Source: Aurelia coerulea (taxonomy: Eukaryota; Cnidaria; Scyphozoa; Semaeostomeae; Ulmaridae). Taken from it: a DNA stretch of 64,000 nucleotides. Positions 13,701 through 25,700 of the stretch are shown piece by piece. The DNA lies in contig CM076954.1 of the NCBI GenBank assembly GCA_039566865.1, positions 17,198,001 through 17,262,000 of the forward strand, given 5' to 3'. The notes beneath the pieces were generated by a model. It was given only the letters and a program-made list of their open reading frames with translations. It had not been told where the DNA came from and did no database searches. How positions within the stretch are numbered: position 1 is the first letter of the stretch; every line of letters starts with the position of its first letter. The translations under genes were made by a program, and so were the position numbers.

Positions 13701-16700
13701 ATATTATTACGGCAATATTTTTGGACTGACTTTTTTCACTTTTAAACGCCTTTGGGAACGAGGCTGCTATACACAGTCATGTACAAAATATACAACAAAT
13801 ACAACGCCATTAGAATTTCTGCAACTTCGATTGATTGATGTTGACCAACGGAAACTCGAAGCTCAAAGCAGAGTTTCAAGCAGCTTGGCCGGACAGAACA
13901 AAGTCTTACGAACAAGAATACCATGAAAACAGTTGGCGACAATATCAAATCTTGTACGTAGGTACTATTTTGCTGCTTTCTCTAAGCATTAACTGATTTA
14001 TTGTGAAGTTTTCAAATCAATGTGTTTCATTTGAAAACTACAAATTGTTGTGCTTCTCTGCCTAGGCCCTTATCGAAACGAGGCAGTCATAGTCATTTCA
14101 AAATAATGGCGTTTGCTTATGAGTTGTAGTTAGGAGCGTCCGGCAGTATTTCAATAGCGATAGCTACGACCATATCATCAGTCTATGGATATCATGGAAA
14201 AACGTATATATTTCGACTACCAGAGGTCATCCATAAGATAATCACCCGTTCTTTGCAGATTTTGAGATAATTCGTAGCCCCTGTGAGCCAATAAAGAGCG
14301 TATGTATTCAAGTATTGGGAACAGGTTTGTGAAGAAATTTCTGAAAATCTTAATTTTCCTTGGTCACAATTATTTTTTGGTGAACGGTAGTAAAATTGTC
14401 CAAAACGACCTAATTATCTTTTTAAATTTCCTGGTCAGTTTTCCGTTCCATTGATTGGTTTTAGAGCCTGTCACGTGCCAAGCTCGTTAGCCTGTTAGGA
14501 TTTAGGGAAGATTCAAGAGAGCAAAATGTATACAACCCCTTTCATATTGTATAAAAAGTATAGATATGCTTTATGATGAAAACTGATTGGTGAAAATTAA
14601 CTATTAAACAGAACTGGCCAAACAAGGACAGATATTGTAGCACAGTGGCAACAATTGCTTGTGATTGGCACCTTAATTCAAAGCGATTAACGACTGCAGA
14701 CAAAGGAAATTCCCTCAGCAAGTAATTCAAACAAACAAAGCTGCCAATGTTACTCTGAAACCCAGGTAGCTAGCTCGCTTTTTGTGCATTCCAGGACTCG
14801 TTTTTAAGAGCAAACACGAGCATATATCGAAAGAAGAAGGATATATCTAAACATCTGCCTTGGGCATTTTAGTAGTTCGTTTCAGAAGCTGATCAGTAAG
14901 TTTTTTTAGTTACAACTGTAAGAATGTGAGAATTGAACGGCCTACTAATCAGGTTTAGTCAGGTTTGCAGCTTAACAGCAATTCATATATTTGTGCCTAC
15001 GAAAAGGACTTCAGAATAACGAAGGTTGCATTTTCTCCAGGAATTAAAAGAAAATACGGTGGAGAACGTAGGATTTCAGGATGAAAATGAAGGTAAATTT
15101 TGAAATTGATTGTTTCTTTTAACATGATTAAATTGAAATAACGAATAGTATTAGTTCGAATCAATATAGAAAACTCACAGACTGATTACGATAATCGTAA
15201 TCATTCAATCAAATTAATCAATCGTACTCATTGGTAATCGTAAATTCAATCAAATTAATCAATCGTACTCCAAAAGTCTGAAGGTCTGGTTTTCAGGAAG
15301 AGGCAAATTTTAGCTTTCAAGATTAACAGTCTGCTCTCAAAGCATCAATAGCAACAAACGAGGTACCTATGTTTAAAGGGTCTGTTTCATCCAGCATTCC
15401 TTGCACGTGCCGTCTGTTGATGTTCCTTTGTTGTCCGCCATTTTCATGGGCCATGAAAATGGCGGCAACAAAGGCCAACCAAGAGATGGCACGTGCAAGG
15501 CATGCTGGATGAAACAGACCCTTTAAGTTAAAGGGGCTGGATAAGAAACTGTTGGAAAAATCTTTGATTTGGCTGTTTTCTGATGAGCTAATTTATCGTG
15601 ACTATTCAATGAAAATTCAAAATAAATGTATCATCTTGGAGATTCGCCTTTGCACTTTCTTCTGATACAAATTAGATCTCCATATGTTTTGGGATTGCTG
15701 TGATATAAATGGATTTCCAACAGGTATTTTTGTTGATCTTTCACCCAAAGATCAGCCTGTATCTAGATAAGGATCTTTCCTTTTGAATTTAGCTAATTAC
15801 AAAGGAATTTCTCCTTTCAAAATGCGATATTTGATGCACAAACCATGGATTTGTTTACGTATTTCTTATCCAGCCCCTTTAACTATCGAGGAACATTTTT
15901 AGAGTGATAAGACATTGATTGGAGCTAAATTGACATTGCTGCAATGAACCAAATCCGTATGCAATTTTTTGGGACACCCGGTATGCTCCAATTCTAACTA
16001 CTGTCCTTTGGCTTGGTATTTTTCTTCATCCAAATCTTTACAGAAAATCGAAAAGATACAAGAACGCGCGCTGAGATTTCTGCATAATGATCATGTAAGC
16101 TCCTATAAAGACTTACTTCTCAAATTAAATTGATGCACAACCGTATGCAGGTTTCTCGTCAAAGAACGCTTTGTATTGAGATTTTCGAAGCATTAAAAAA
16201 GCAGAATCCAGCATTCATGAATGACATCTTTAGTTTTAGGACTTCAAATCATTCATTGCGAAATCCAAACAATTTGAATAATTTTCGGCCAAATCAAGTA
16301 ACCTTTGGAGCCATTTAGTCCGGTTTACAGAAGTGGGGGGGGGGGGGGGTAGTACCACCAAACGAGGTAATTTACGAGATTAAGTAATATTGGTTAATTT
16401 TGGGGCGCAGCATTCGAATCTCGATGTTTTTTTATGGGGAGGGGCCATTTTTGAGATGTGGGGGTAAATGCCCCCAAAATTGAAGTAAAGTGTGTTATTG
16501 TTAAGACTTTCGATATACCCCTTTAAAAGTTTATTTTTAGCTGTAGAACATTGATAATGGGCCGATCAAGGTTTCGAATCATTCTGGGGTAACCCTGCCC
16601 CCAAATGTGGGCAACAAAGCACGATGATTCAAAATTCACTAAAAGTACCTCACCATATCAATTCTAGGGTGTAGAACCTGAATCTCGATGTTATTTTGAT

Positions 16701-19700
16701 GGGAGAGGAACTGATTTTGAAATATAGGGGCAAATACCCCCAAAAAGGGGTCACAGGTCAAACTCTTTTGGTAAACTTTGGTGTTTAGGCCGAATGGGAC
16801 CTCAGGTATGGAATGGTTTGCCAAGTGAAATAAAATTAGCCGAGAACTTAAACAGTTTCAAAAATATTGATCAAACAATGGGATGGCTCAAACGTAAATG
16901 TAGCGCCTGTCAATTCAATGATATCCTGTAAATCTTGAAGGTGTTGTGGCGCAGTGGTGTAATTCTCTGACTTGGCAGCCAGAACAGTCAGGCGGAGTGG
17001 GCTCGATACCCGGTAAAACCCCACTACTTGAGCGTCATGACAAGGGGTCGCGGGCTCGATTAGGTATTTCTGCGATCCCAGCGCTTGGCGCTAAAAACGC
17101 AACTTCACCTTCACCTTCACCTTGTCCATATATGTCTTGAATATTCAATAAATTATTCAACTTATCTATCAATTTCTTTATTTCTTAATTTATACATTTG
17201 TATGTTCTATTTTGATTAACTGTATGTATGTGAATATGCATAGCTAGGTAAAAATCGAATGAAAATAAGATGACAAACAACCAAAAGGCTATGCTAATAC
17301 CCTATTCACACTGCAAGTTAAACCAGCTTAAACTAAACCAGGTTATCGAAGGGACCTTGTAATTGGTCAATCTAATAAATCTAATTCATTTGATTGGCTG
17401 AAATATAACCTAGTAGTAGTAGTAGTAGTAATTTATTTTAAGTGGGCTGATAGATAATCTCCTACAAATACTCATTTCGAAAAAAAAATGCATTTCGAAA
17501 TCGCGAGACAATATTAAATGCAGAAAAAAACACAAAATGAAATCCAAATAAAAATAAAAATAAAAAGCATAATCTTAAATGAATTTACAAGACGAAATCA
17601 AAATGCAAACACAAAATCCAATCCACAAGGAAATATGCAAGACTAAATCGAAATATGAAACGAAATCCTAATCCTTATTTGAATCATAAATAAAAAAGAC
17701 AAGATGAAATCAAATCATAGATTGAAAGCCGAGACGAAAGCTTAAACAAAATGACAAACGGAAATCCTAATTCGAAATGGGAATGTGACACCCAACACCA
17801 AATCTAAAGCAAGATGAAATCCAAATGTAATCAGAAATCCCAATACGAAATAAATAAAAAATTAAAATGTGCAAGACGAAATCAAAATCTAAAATGAAAT
17901 GAAAAGTTAAATCATAAATGTAAGGCGAAAACTGTCTGCTTCAAATCTTGGTGGATGCTATGTTGGGAGCCCCTCGTGCGCACAAAGAAAAGTCTCGTTT
18001 CCATGTTCAAATGGCCATTTGCAGAGCGAAATCAGTCATGCCCTAAGTGAAATCGCTCATGCGCTAAGTGAAATCGCTCATGCGCTAAGTGAAATCGCTC
18101 ATGCGCTAAGTGAAAAACAAATCGAGCGCGCTTATAAGAATAGCAGTAGGCCCACAGTCGCACTGCTGAGTCTTCAGCTCGGTTGGTGTTAGAGTCTGCG
18201 CGCAGGCTAGGTTGGTGGCTAATTCAAGGAGAGCATCGCATCGGGCATTGCTTTGATAATGATGTTCATGATCATGATTATGATTATTACTATGATGATG
18301 GTAGATTCAATCAGTGGCGTCGTGGCCGGGGGGGCCAGGGGGGGCCATGGCCCCCCCTGTGAAAATGTTGTCGGAAAATTCGTCAGTTTTCCATTCTTGT
18401 CGGAAAAATCGAAAAAAATTGAAGTAATCCATTTTCCTTACGCAGCTACTTTATGGCAATCGAAATGTGTACATGAAATATCACTTTTTCGATCGCAAAA
18501 ACGTAGTTTTTGATGAAAAAGTAGGTTTTTCGGCAAAAACTAGGTCCTTCGTTCGTTTTTCTGCAAAAAATCCTTTTTCAATCGAAAGAAAAGTGTGTTT
18601 TCTATTAGAAAAATAGATACATTAGGCGCAAAAAGTTTCGGACGAATAAATTTCAGACAAATGCTTTCGGTCAAAACATTCGTGGACTTTTCCCAAGGAA
18701 AATTCGGTCGCCTTACCTACATTTTGGTGACTAAAAACGATAAATTTACAATGTATTTTGCACGTTTCATACTTGAGAAATGTCATGCATTTATGGTTTG
18801 TGCATTAAGCTTTCAAGGGCGGGCATGTCACACTGGGAAGGATGGTCCTACCTTTGTCCAAAAACCGGTAGTTCACGAAAAATGTTGCACCACCTTTGTC
18901 CCAAAAACTGGTCGTTTTTGATGGCGAATTTCCGCTGTTATTTTTCTTCAATTTGAAGGACATTTTTTAACATTATGTATCACTGACGATGTTTGTCCCC
19001 AAAACCGGTAGTTTCGACCTACCAAAGCAAGTAGTAATTATAGATATGAAAGTACAAGTGTCCCAAAACCGGTTGCCGGACAATGGTAGGACCGCTTCGG
19101 TGAAAAATGTGAAATTCTGGCCTTTTATCGGAAATTTGCCGGACAGAGGTAGAACCGCTTTAGTGAGAAATTGTAATTTCTGGTCTTTTTTCCGTAAATT
19201 TGGTGGACAAAGGTAGAACCGCTTATGTGAAAAATTTGAAATACTAGCCTTTTCTGCCTAAATTTGGCAGACAAAGGGAGAACCAGCTTACAGGTAAACT
19301 TCAGAATTTTGGTTAGATAGGAGAGGTTGGGAAACTTTATTTTTGTGACAAACTGATGGAATAGGAAGAATGATATTCAAATTTCACCTTTGTCCCAAAA
19401 ACTGGTTGTTTTGGGCACGAAAGTCGTACTATTTGATAAAAGCACCGGTTATTTTTTACAATTCCTCTGGACAAACATGGGGTCAAATATTTTACAGTAC
19501 TTGCCCGCCCCTGAGCTTTCAATGAGTTGCTCGTCAGAATTTGCACAAGTCAATATTGTTGAGGAAGATGGAAATGATTGCTAAGATGGGATTACTTTCA
19601 GTTCCTGTAAACGGATGTTTATAGAAATGAGGATTTATATCAAGCTATCACGTTGTTATCTAAAATTTGAAAACGATCTATTTTCCAGTGCTCTTGAGGT

Positions 19701-22700
19701 CCTTTTTTCGAAATTTCCCATGAAAAATAAATAGTAGATTCTTCAAAATAGGGGCGTTTTGCAACGATCTAAAGGGCGTGGTCACAGAAAATTTTTCCGG
19801 GGGCAGGCCCCCGGACCCCCAGTTTTCCTCCTTCCTTGCGCATCTAGCTTCAGCCTCACCTCCAACACCAATCACGTCTCGACGACAGCCTCACCTCCAA
19901 CAAAAATCGCCCCTTAACAGGACTGCTGTGTCCCTTTGAAAAATTCTTCGCTATTATGGAACTTTTATTTGACAAAAGTTCTGAGACATTTTGCCACTTT
20001 TTATACGTTATATTCCTACTTAATTTTTGTCGGAAAAATGTCTCTTTGTCGGTAAATTCTGACCCTTGGCCCCCCCTAAAATCATGCTCCCACGACGCCA
20101 CTGGATTCAATTTTGTTAAATTTCGGAAAAAGCTCAACCTGAATTTGAAAAGTTGAGAAAGTTTTGTAATTTGCAGTTTTTATTTTTCCTGGCTCACAAC
20201 TTGAAAACTAAAGTAAAGATTGCATTCATTTCAGCAAACTCCAAAAAGTTTCCATTGACAAATTTGACTTCAACTTCAGAAAGAAGGAAAGAAGGATATG
20301 GTCATGAACTTCAAATCCACTTATTTTTTTACTACACATTTTGTCGATACATGTTCTAAATATAGGCACCTTCGGGACATAAAAGAATTGGTCTTTTTGC
20401 ATTAACACATAAGAAACTTTTGGTATCAAACTAGCCCCAAATTTCAAGAAACTATCTGCCAGCCCGGACCTGATTTTTTTCAAAAAGCTTTGAGAGGAAT
20501 AAAGAGGAAGTAGAGTGCACCCAATTTTTTATAAGAAAAATCTTACAAGGAATAGTTGCCCCAACTTTTCAAAACTTCAGAAACAACACTTCCTAAGTTG
20601 AAAATTGTTCAAAGAGCAACTGTTTTGACATTGTTTGGGTACTTGTTTTGTAGCGTTTCTAATACTGAACCGAACTGAATTTGAGACATTCAAAAATTTG
20701 ATAAGAACCTTATCCCCGCAAGTTTATTCCCTATAAACTTCCCATAACTCCTGAAAGTTTCTTCCTGCGAAAGTTTCTTCCCTTAAAGACAGAGTCTAAA
20801 CATTTCTTGAGGGAAGTCAAAGGTGCAAACTTCAAAACATTCCTCTTGACACGTGCTTGTGACAAAAGCACGCCTGCTGTCGTTGGGAACCGAGCCGAAC
20901 GCTTAGCGTCACTCTGGGCCTACTGCTATTCTTATAAGCGCGCTACAAAGCGCGCTCGATTTGTTTTTCACTTAGCGCATGAGCGATTTCACTTAGCGCA
21001 TGAGCGATTTCACTTAGGGCATGACTGATTTCGCTTAGCGCATGACCGATTTCGCTCTGCAAATGGCCATTTGAACATGGAAACGAGACTTTTCTTTCAA
21101 ATATGTACTGTGCGCACGAGGGGCTCCCAACATAGCATCCAACAAGATTTGAAGCAGACAGTTTTCGCCTTACATTTATGATTTAACTTTTCATTTCATT
21201 TTAGATTTTGATTTCGTCTTGCACATTTTAATTTTTTATTTATTTCGTATTGGGATTTCTGTTTACATTTGGATTTCATCTTGCTTTAGATTTGGTGTTG
21301 GGTGTCACATTCCCATTTCGAATTAGGATTTCCGTTTGTCATTTTGTTTAAGCTTTCGTCTCGGCTTTCAATCTATGATTTGATTTCATCTTGTCTTTTT
21401 TATTTATGATTCAAATAAGGATTAGGATTTCGTTTGACATTTAGATTTACATATTTCCTTGTGGATTGGATTTTGTGTTTGCATTTTTATTTCGTCTTGT
21501 ACATTCATTTAAGATTATGCTTTTTATTTTGATTTCGATTTCATTTCGTGTTGTTTTCTGCATTTAATATTGTCTCGCGATTTTGAAATGCATTTTGTTT
21601 TTTCGAAATGAGTATTTGTAAGAGATTATTATTTCATTTTGTCGGATTTAATTTCCAAATGTGGGTTTTATTTGATGATTTAGTTTTGGCCTTAATCACG
21701 CTCCATATGATAGGGTTTCTAGCTATTTAAAGCTAATTTAGGCACACTATGCATGCCGCATCCAGGCATGGGACCCCTAGTTTAACGTCCCTTCCGAAGG
21801 ACGGCGCGAGGTGAGTTGCGAGGTCAGGCCTCAGAGGTCACCCATCCGGAGTTTGACCTCACTCGACCGAGCTTAACTTCAGTCACCTGACGGAAACCGT
21901 TTAAGCCACTGGGCCACTCGCCTAGGCCCCGGCCCCCCGGCCCCGGCCCTCGGCACCATGGCGCTCGGCCCTCGGCCCCCACAAATATAGGTATTTCTTC
22001 GTTTCATAGCTGTCTGGCTGTTCCCGCATTTAAAATGATCGCAACGGTGCCGTTCAATCGAAAAATCGCAATGTTCGAAGCCTCCAAGAGCTTAAGAAAC
22101 TCCTTTCAAGTAAAGTGAGAGAACTTCGAGGGGCCGGGCAGTCATCTGAGTCTCGCAAAACAAGTTGAGTATGATTTCCTAAACAAACCACAAATGTACA
22201 CACACCACACGCTCCTTCGCATACAATTCATGCGCCTTCGTAGTCGTTCTGGCTAACTGTCGCCCTGAAAACCCCTCTTTCCCCTGTTTCGAAATTACGC
22301 AGAGTAAATTGTTTGTAAGTAACTCTTTCTAAGAAACTAAACGCACCGATGGCGAGATGACCATTACCAAGAAATTAGGAAACTCCAAACACTTTGTTGA
22401 GAAAGAAATTAATTCCTCTTTCCACTTTCTTCTCATAACCTGTGCTTGCCTGTGTCCAAGACATTTATTGAAAGTCAAGGGGATCCCGCCGATTTAAAGA
22501 ATGTTCGTAAAAACGATTTCAAGAGGAACCTTCAATATTCTCATTTACATTAGTATTATTCCGTTTTGATTATGGTTTCGAAGTACACTTTACTTCATGT
22601 TGCTTCACTTTGGTGTCCTGTCACCCACTCGAAAAGCTGTCCGTTCCAAGGGTCAAAAGTAAGGAATTATGTTGAACAGTTTGCGGTCCACATATTTGTA

Positions 22701-25700
22701 AATAATGCATCAAAGAATGCAACCATATGGAATGTGACTCCCTCGATTGACTACGAAGGCGCATGAATTGTATGCGAAGGAGCGTGTGGTGTGTGTACAT
22801 TTGTGGTTTATACTCAACTTGTTTTGCGAGACTCAGATGACTGCCCGGCCCCTCGAAGTTCTCTCACTTTACTTGAAAGGAGTTTCTTAAGCTCTTGGAG
22901 GCTTCGAACATTGCGATTTTTCGATTGAACGGCACCGTTCGGATCATTTTAAATGCGGGAACAGCCAGACAGCTATGAAACAAAGAAATACCTATATTTG
23001 TGGGGGCCGAGGGCCGAGCGCCATGGTGCCGAGGGCCGGGGCCGGGGGGCCGGGGCCGGTGATCTCTAATAGCGCTCACCTAGAGTAAATAAAGCTGGTT
23101 TAGCTGTGTCAGTGTGAATTTGGTATAAGACATCAAATTTTACGGCTTTCTGTATTCAAAGTCAACTGATTGATTGACGAGCATTGTTCTTTTCATACAG
23201 AACCAGTGTACATCGAGATAATTGGAGATGACTTTGAATATCCATTCGATAAACTTGACAGGAAAGCAGTACTTGTTCAAGGTGAATTTGGAGTGGTCTA
23301 TCGTGCTTGCGCTGTAGATATAAGTGGAAATAAAGGTGTTTCACAAGTTGCTGTCAAGATTCTGAAAGGTATGGACAGAAAGTTGTCATAGGAAAGTACG
23401 AAAGAAATTCTTTGGTATAATGCTTTGTATTATTGATAGAAGAATGAGATTTTCGGTCTTTAGTTGCATTGCACTGCTATTGCCTCTCCCAAAAATGAGA
23501 ATCCTTTGCCCTGTATCAAATTGAAAGTACAAACATTACACAAAATCCCGGCGGGTCCACTCCTATGAAAGAATTGTAACCATGACAGTCTGGCACTTTT
23601 TGAGATGAACCCTAATCTCTGATTCTTGTTCTTTGAGAACAGCCCTTTTCCGGCATTTTCTCTGATAGGGAACCGGGAATTACTACCCTAATTCTGTGAT
23701 TTCTAGGAGGTTCCTAAAAACAAATGTTTACAAAGAGAATGATTCAGTTTGAAAAGTATCGCACACCTTAATTCACTGATATTCATACCTAAGACATTTA
23801 ATTCAAAGTTGTTGATTTATCATTATTTCTTGGGACTGACAAAAATAAATTATTCTCTTCAAGACACAAGTAATCAAGAACTTCCCATTCCATTTTAACA
23901 TTAATAGACATTATCCTTTTCAAAATGTAGCTCGTCTTATCCAACTCATGTTATACTTTCCTCTTACTGTGCAGTAATTAGACTTCAAATCTAACAAAAC
24001 ATCCTAAACAACAAATAACTGTTACTTCAGCTGCAAATAAAGGACAAATAACTACATAGCTCAGGTGATATGTTGTGATAATTTGGGGTTATTTTGTTTT
24101 TTAAAATCTAAACTAAACACCTAAAAAGATGTCAATTGAACTCTGTCATCAACCATTTGCATGGCTTTTATGCCATTTGATTTGGGAAGGTTTTCATAAT
24201 ATGACAAAGTCAAACGCAGAACACTTCTCCTCCTGCAACACACACTACACCTACAGTAGCTGTGTGTGAAGGGCAGGGATAGCAGTCTAAAACATAAGTG
24301 TTTCTTACCATAGTAGTACCACAGCCACTTCTCATCAGATAATAGATCTTTTTAGACATTACAATGCCTTGATTTGATCCAGGATCATTATTCTCGGCTT
24401 CCGGCTTCAGCAAAAACTTTTTCCCGCCAAATAGCCCAGAGGAGGCCAGCCTCTTATTGAAAATTTGCCTTCTGAAATCTAAAAAAACCCTCCTAATCCG
24501 ACCTAATCTACAGATGGTGTTGAAAAGTTTATATTTTCATATGGAAACAAAGCAGAAGGTCGAGACTTTGGTAGAAAACAAACAATAAAAATTTTTTTGG
24601 AATAAATGAAATATTGCTGACATGATTTGTTGTCGAAGAGACAATTTTGTTGTTGTTGTTGTTGTTGTTGGTCATGGTTGTTGTTGCTTGTGTTTTGTGT
24701 TCACAATTCATAATCAACTCATCTACTTGGCAAATCGACATGCACCTTGGATGAAGCAGAAATGGTAAGCCCTTTCTTTCTCAGCCTTCTTGGAAATGAT
24801 AAGAAAATTTAAGTTGAAGAATTGAAGAAAATATAAGTTTACAGGTAGCAGGCCATGGCCAGCCAACAGCATATTCGCCAAGAATAATGAAAGTCTTCTT
24901 GTTCCGCCTACATTCATTTAATTTAAGCATTTAGGCCTTTCTTTGTGTCAGATTTAGTCAGAAGCTATATTTTTACCATATTCATCTCTAAGTTTTGTAT
25001 CTGAAGCAAATTGCAACACTGATAATAATTTCTAATTCCTTCAGGCCAAAAGTCCAAAGCAAGAGTTGCATACCACAGGGAAATATAGACAAACTGATCA
25101 TTGAAGTTGTAAACAAATACAATAGACTTATATGGCAATTGTGTTCTGTATTAAATACAGAAGATTACATGTTTGTTACCAATAATGAAATGAGCTTGTT
25201 GCTTTATCTCAACCTTTTAACTTTCTTGGAAAATAGATATATGCAATGGGAGATGAATTGGTTTTGGAGCGTGAGTTATGGCTTTTGAATGTGAAAGAAT
25301 AAAGTACCAGAAAACTTCTTGCCAGATCTTCAAGCTGTCTTCACATAATCACATGTAGTTTTTGCAGACATTAAGAACCAATGAATCTATCTCCCATTGC
25401 ATATATCTTCCGAGAAAGCCACAAGCACAAAATTGTGCAAATATTTATATATTGTGCAATTTCAACTCTACAGCCCTTTAGAAAATCTTGGTAGTGAATA
25501 ATAATACCAATTTGAATTTATATTTTTCAGAGAATGCGAGAGAAAGAGATCAACGTGATTTTCTCAATGAGCTGAGTATCATGAAAACTATCAGGCCTCA
25601 CCAGAATGTTGTTCGTTTGCTTGGTTGCTGCACATTGACAGGTATTCACTGTATTTCTTTTATTACATTAAAGGCCCTTGTTCAACGAATCTGAAATATT

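Larger units (their letters stand above)
17454..21707. mobile_element. 4.25-kb foldback element inserted in a SINE
   Basis: Inverted arms of about 720 bp at roughly 17455-18195 and 20890-21627; for example cgcgagacaatattaaatgc near 17502 faces gcatttaatattgtctcgcg near 21560. Each arm holds a 21-bp satellite, cgctaagtgaaatcgctcatg. A 6-bp target duplication, tgatag, is at 17448-17453 and 21708-21713, and the other SINE copy shows the unoccupied site. The central spacer is itself split by a hAT element. No transposase ORF was seen. Confidence 0.75.
17298..23125. mobile_element. MITE split by a nested stack of insertions
   Basis: Outer ends TACCCTATTCACACTG and CAGTGTGAATTTGGTA are inverted repeats, with TAA on both sides (17295-17297 and 23126-23128), suggesting a Harbinger-type MITE. 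Just inside are aagttaaaccagctt and aagctggtttagct. Related, truncated copies sit at 48051-48197 and 63743-63885. Here the MITE is split by a SINE which is split by foldbacks. Confidence 0.7.

Noticed and set aside
16940..17015. A tRNA gene
   Set aside because: A and B box-like motifs are present but there is no closed acceptor stem. The sequence runs on into a SINE body with a repeat tail and flanking duplication.
18041..18117. CRISPR-like array of 21-bp units
   Set aside because: The units are contiguous without unique spacers and are mirrored in a foldback arm, in clear eukaryotic context; it is satellite DNA.
18595..19216. Protein-coding frames inside the hAT-like element
   Set aside because: The frames follow the minisatellite and lack any transposase motif.
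24210..24917. Minus-strand ORFs in an RTK intron
   Set aside because: Short, overlapping, with low-complexity N-runs from the GTT microsatellite; no family signature.
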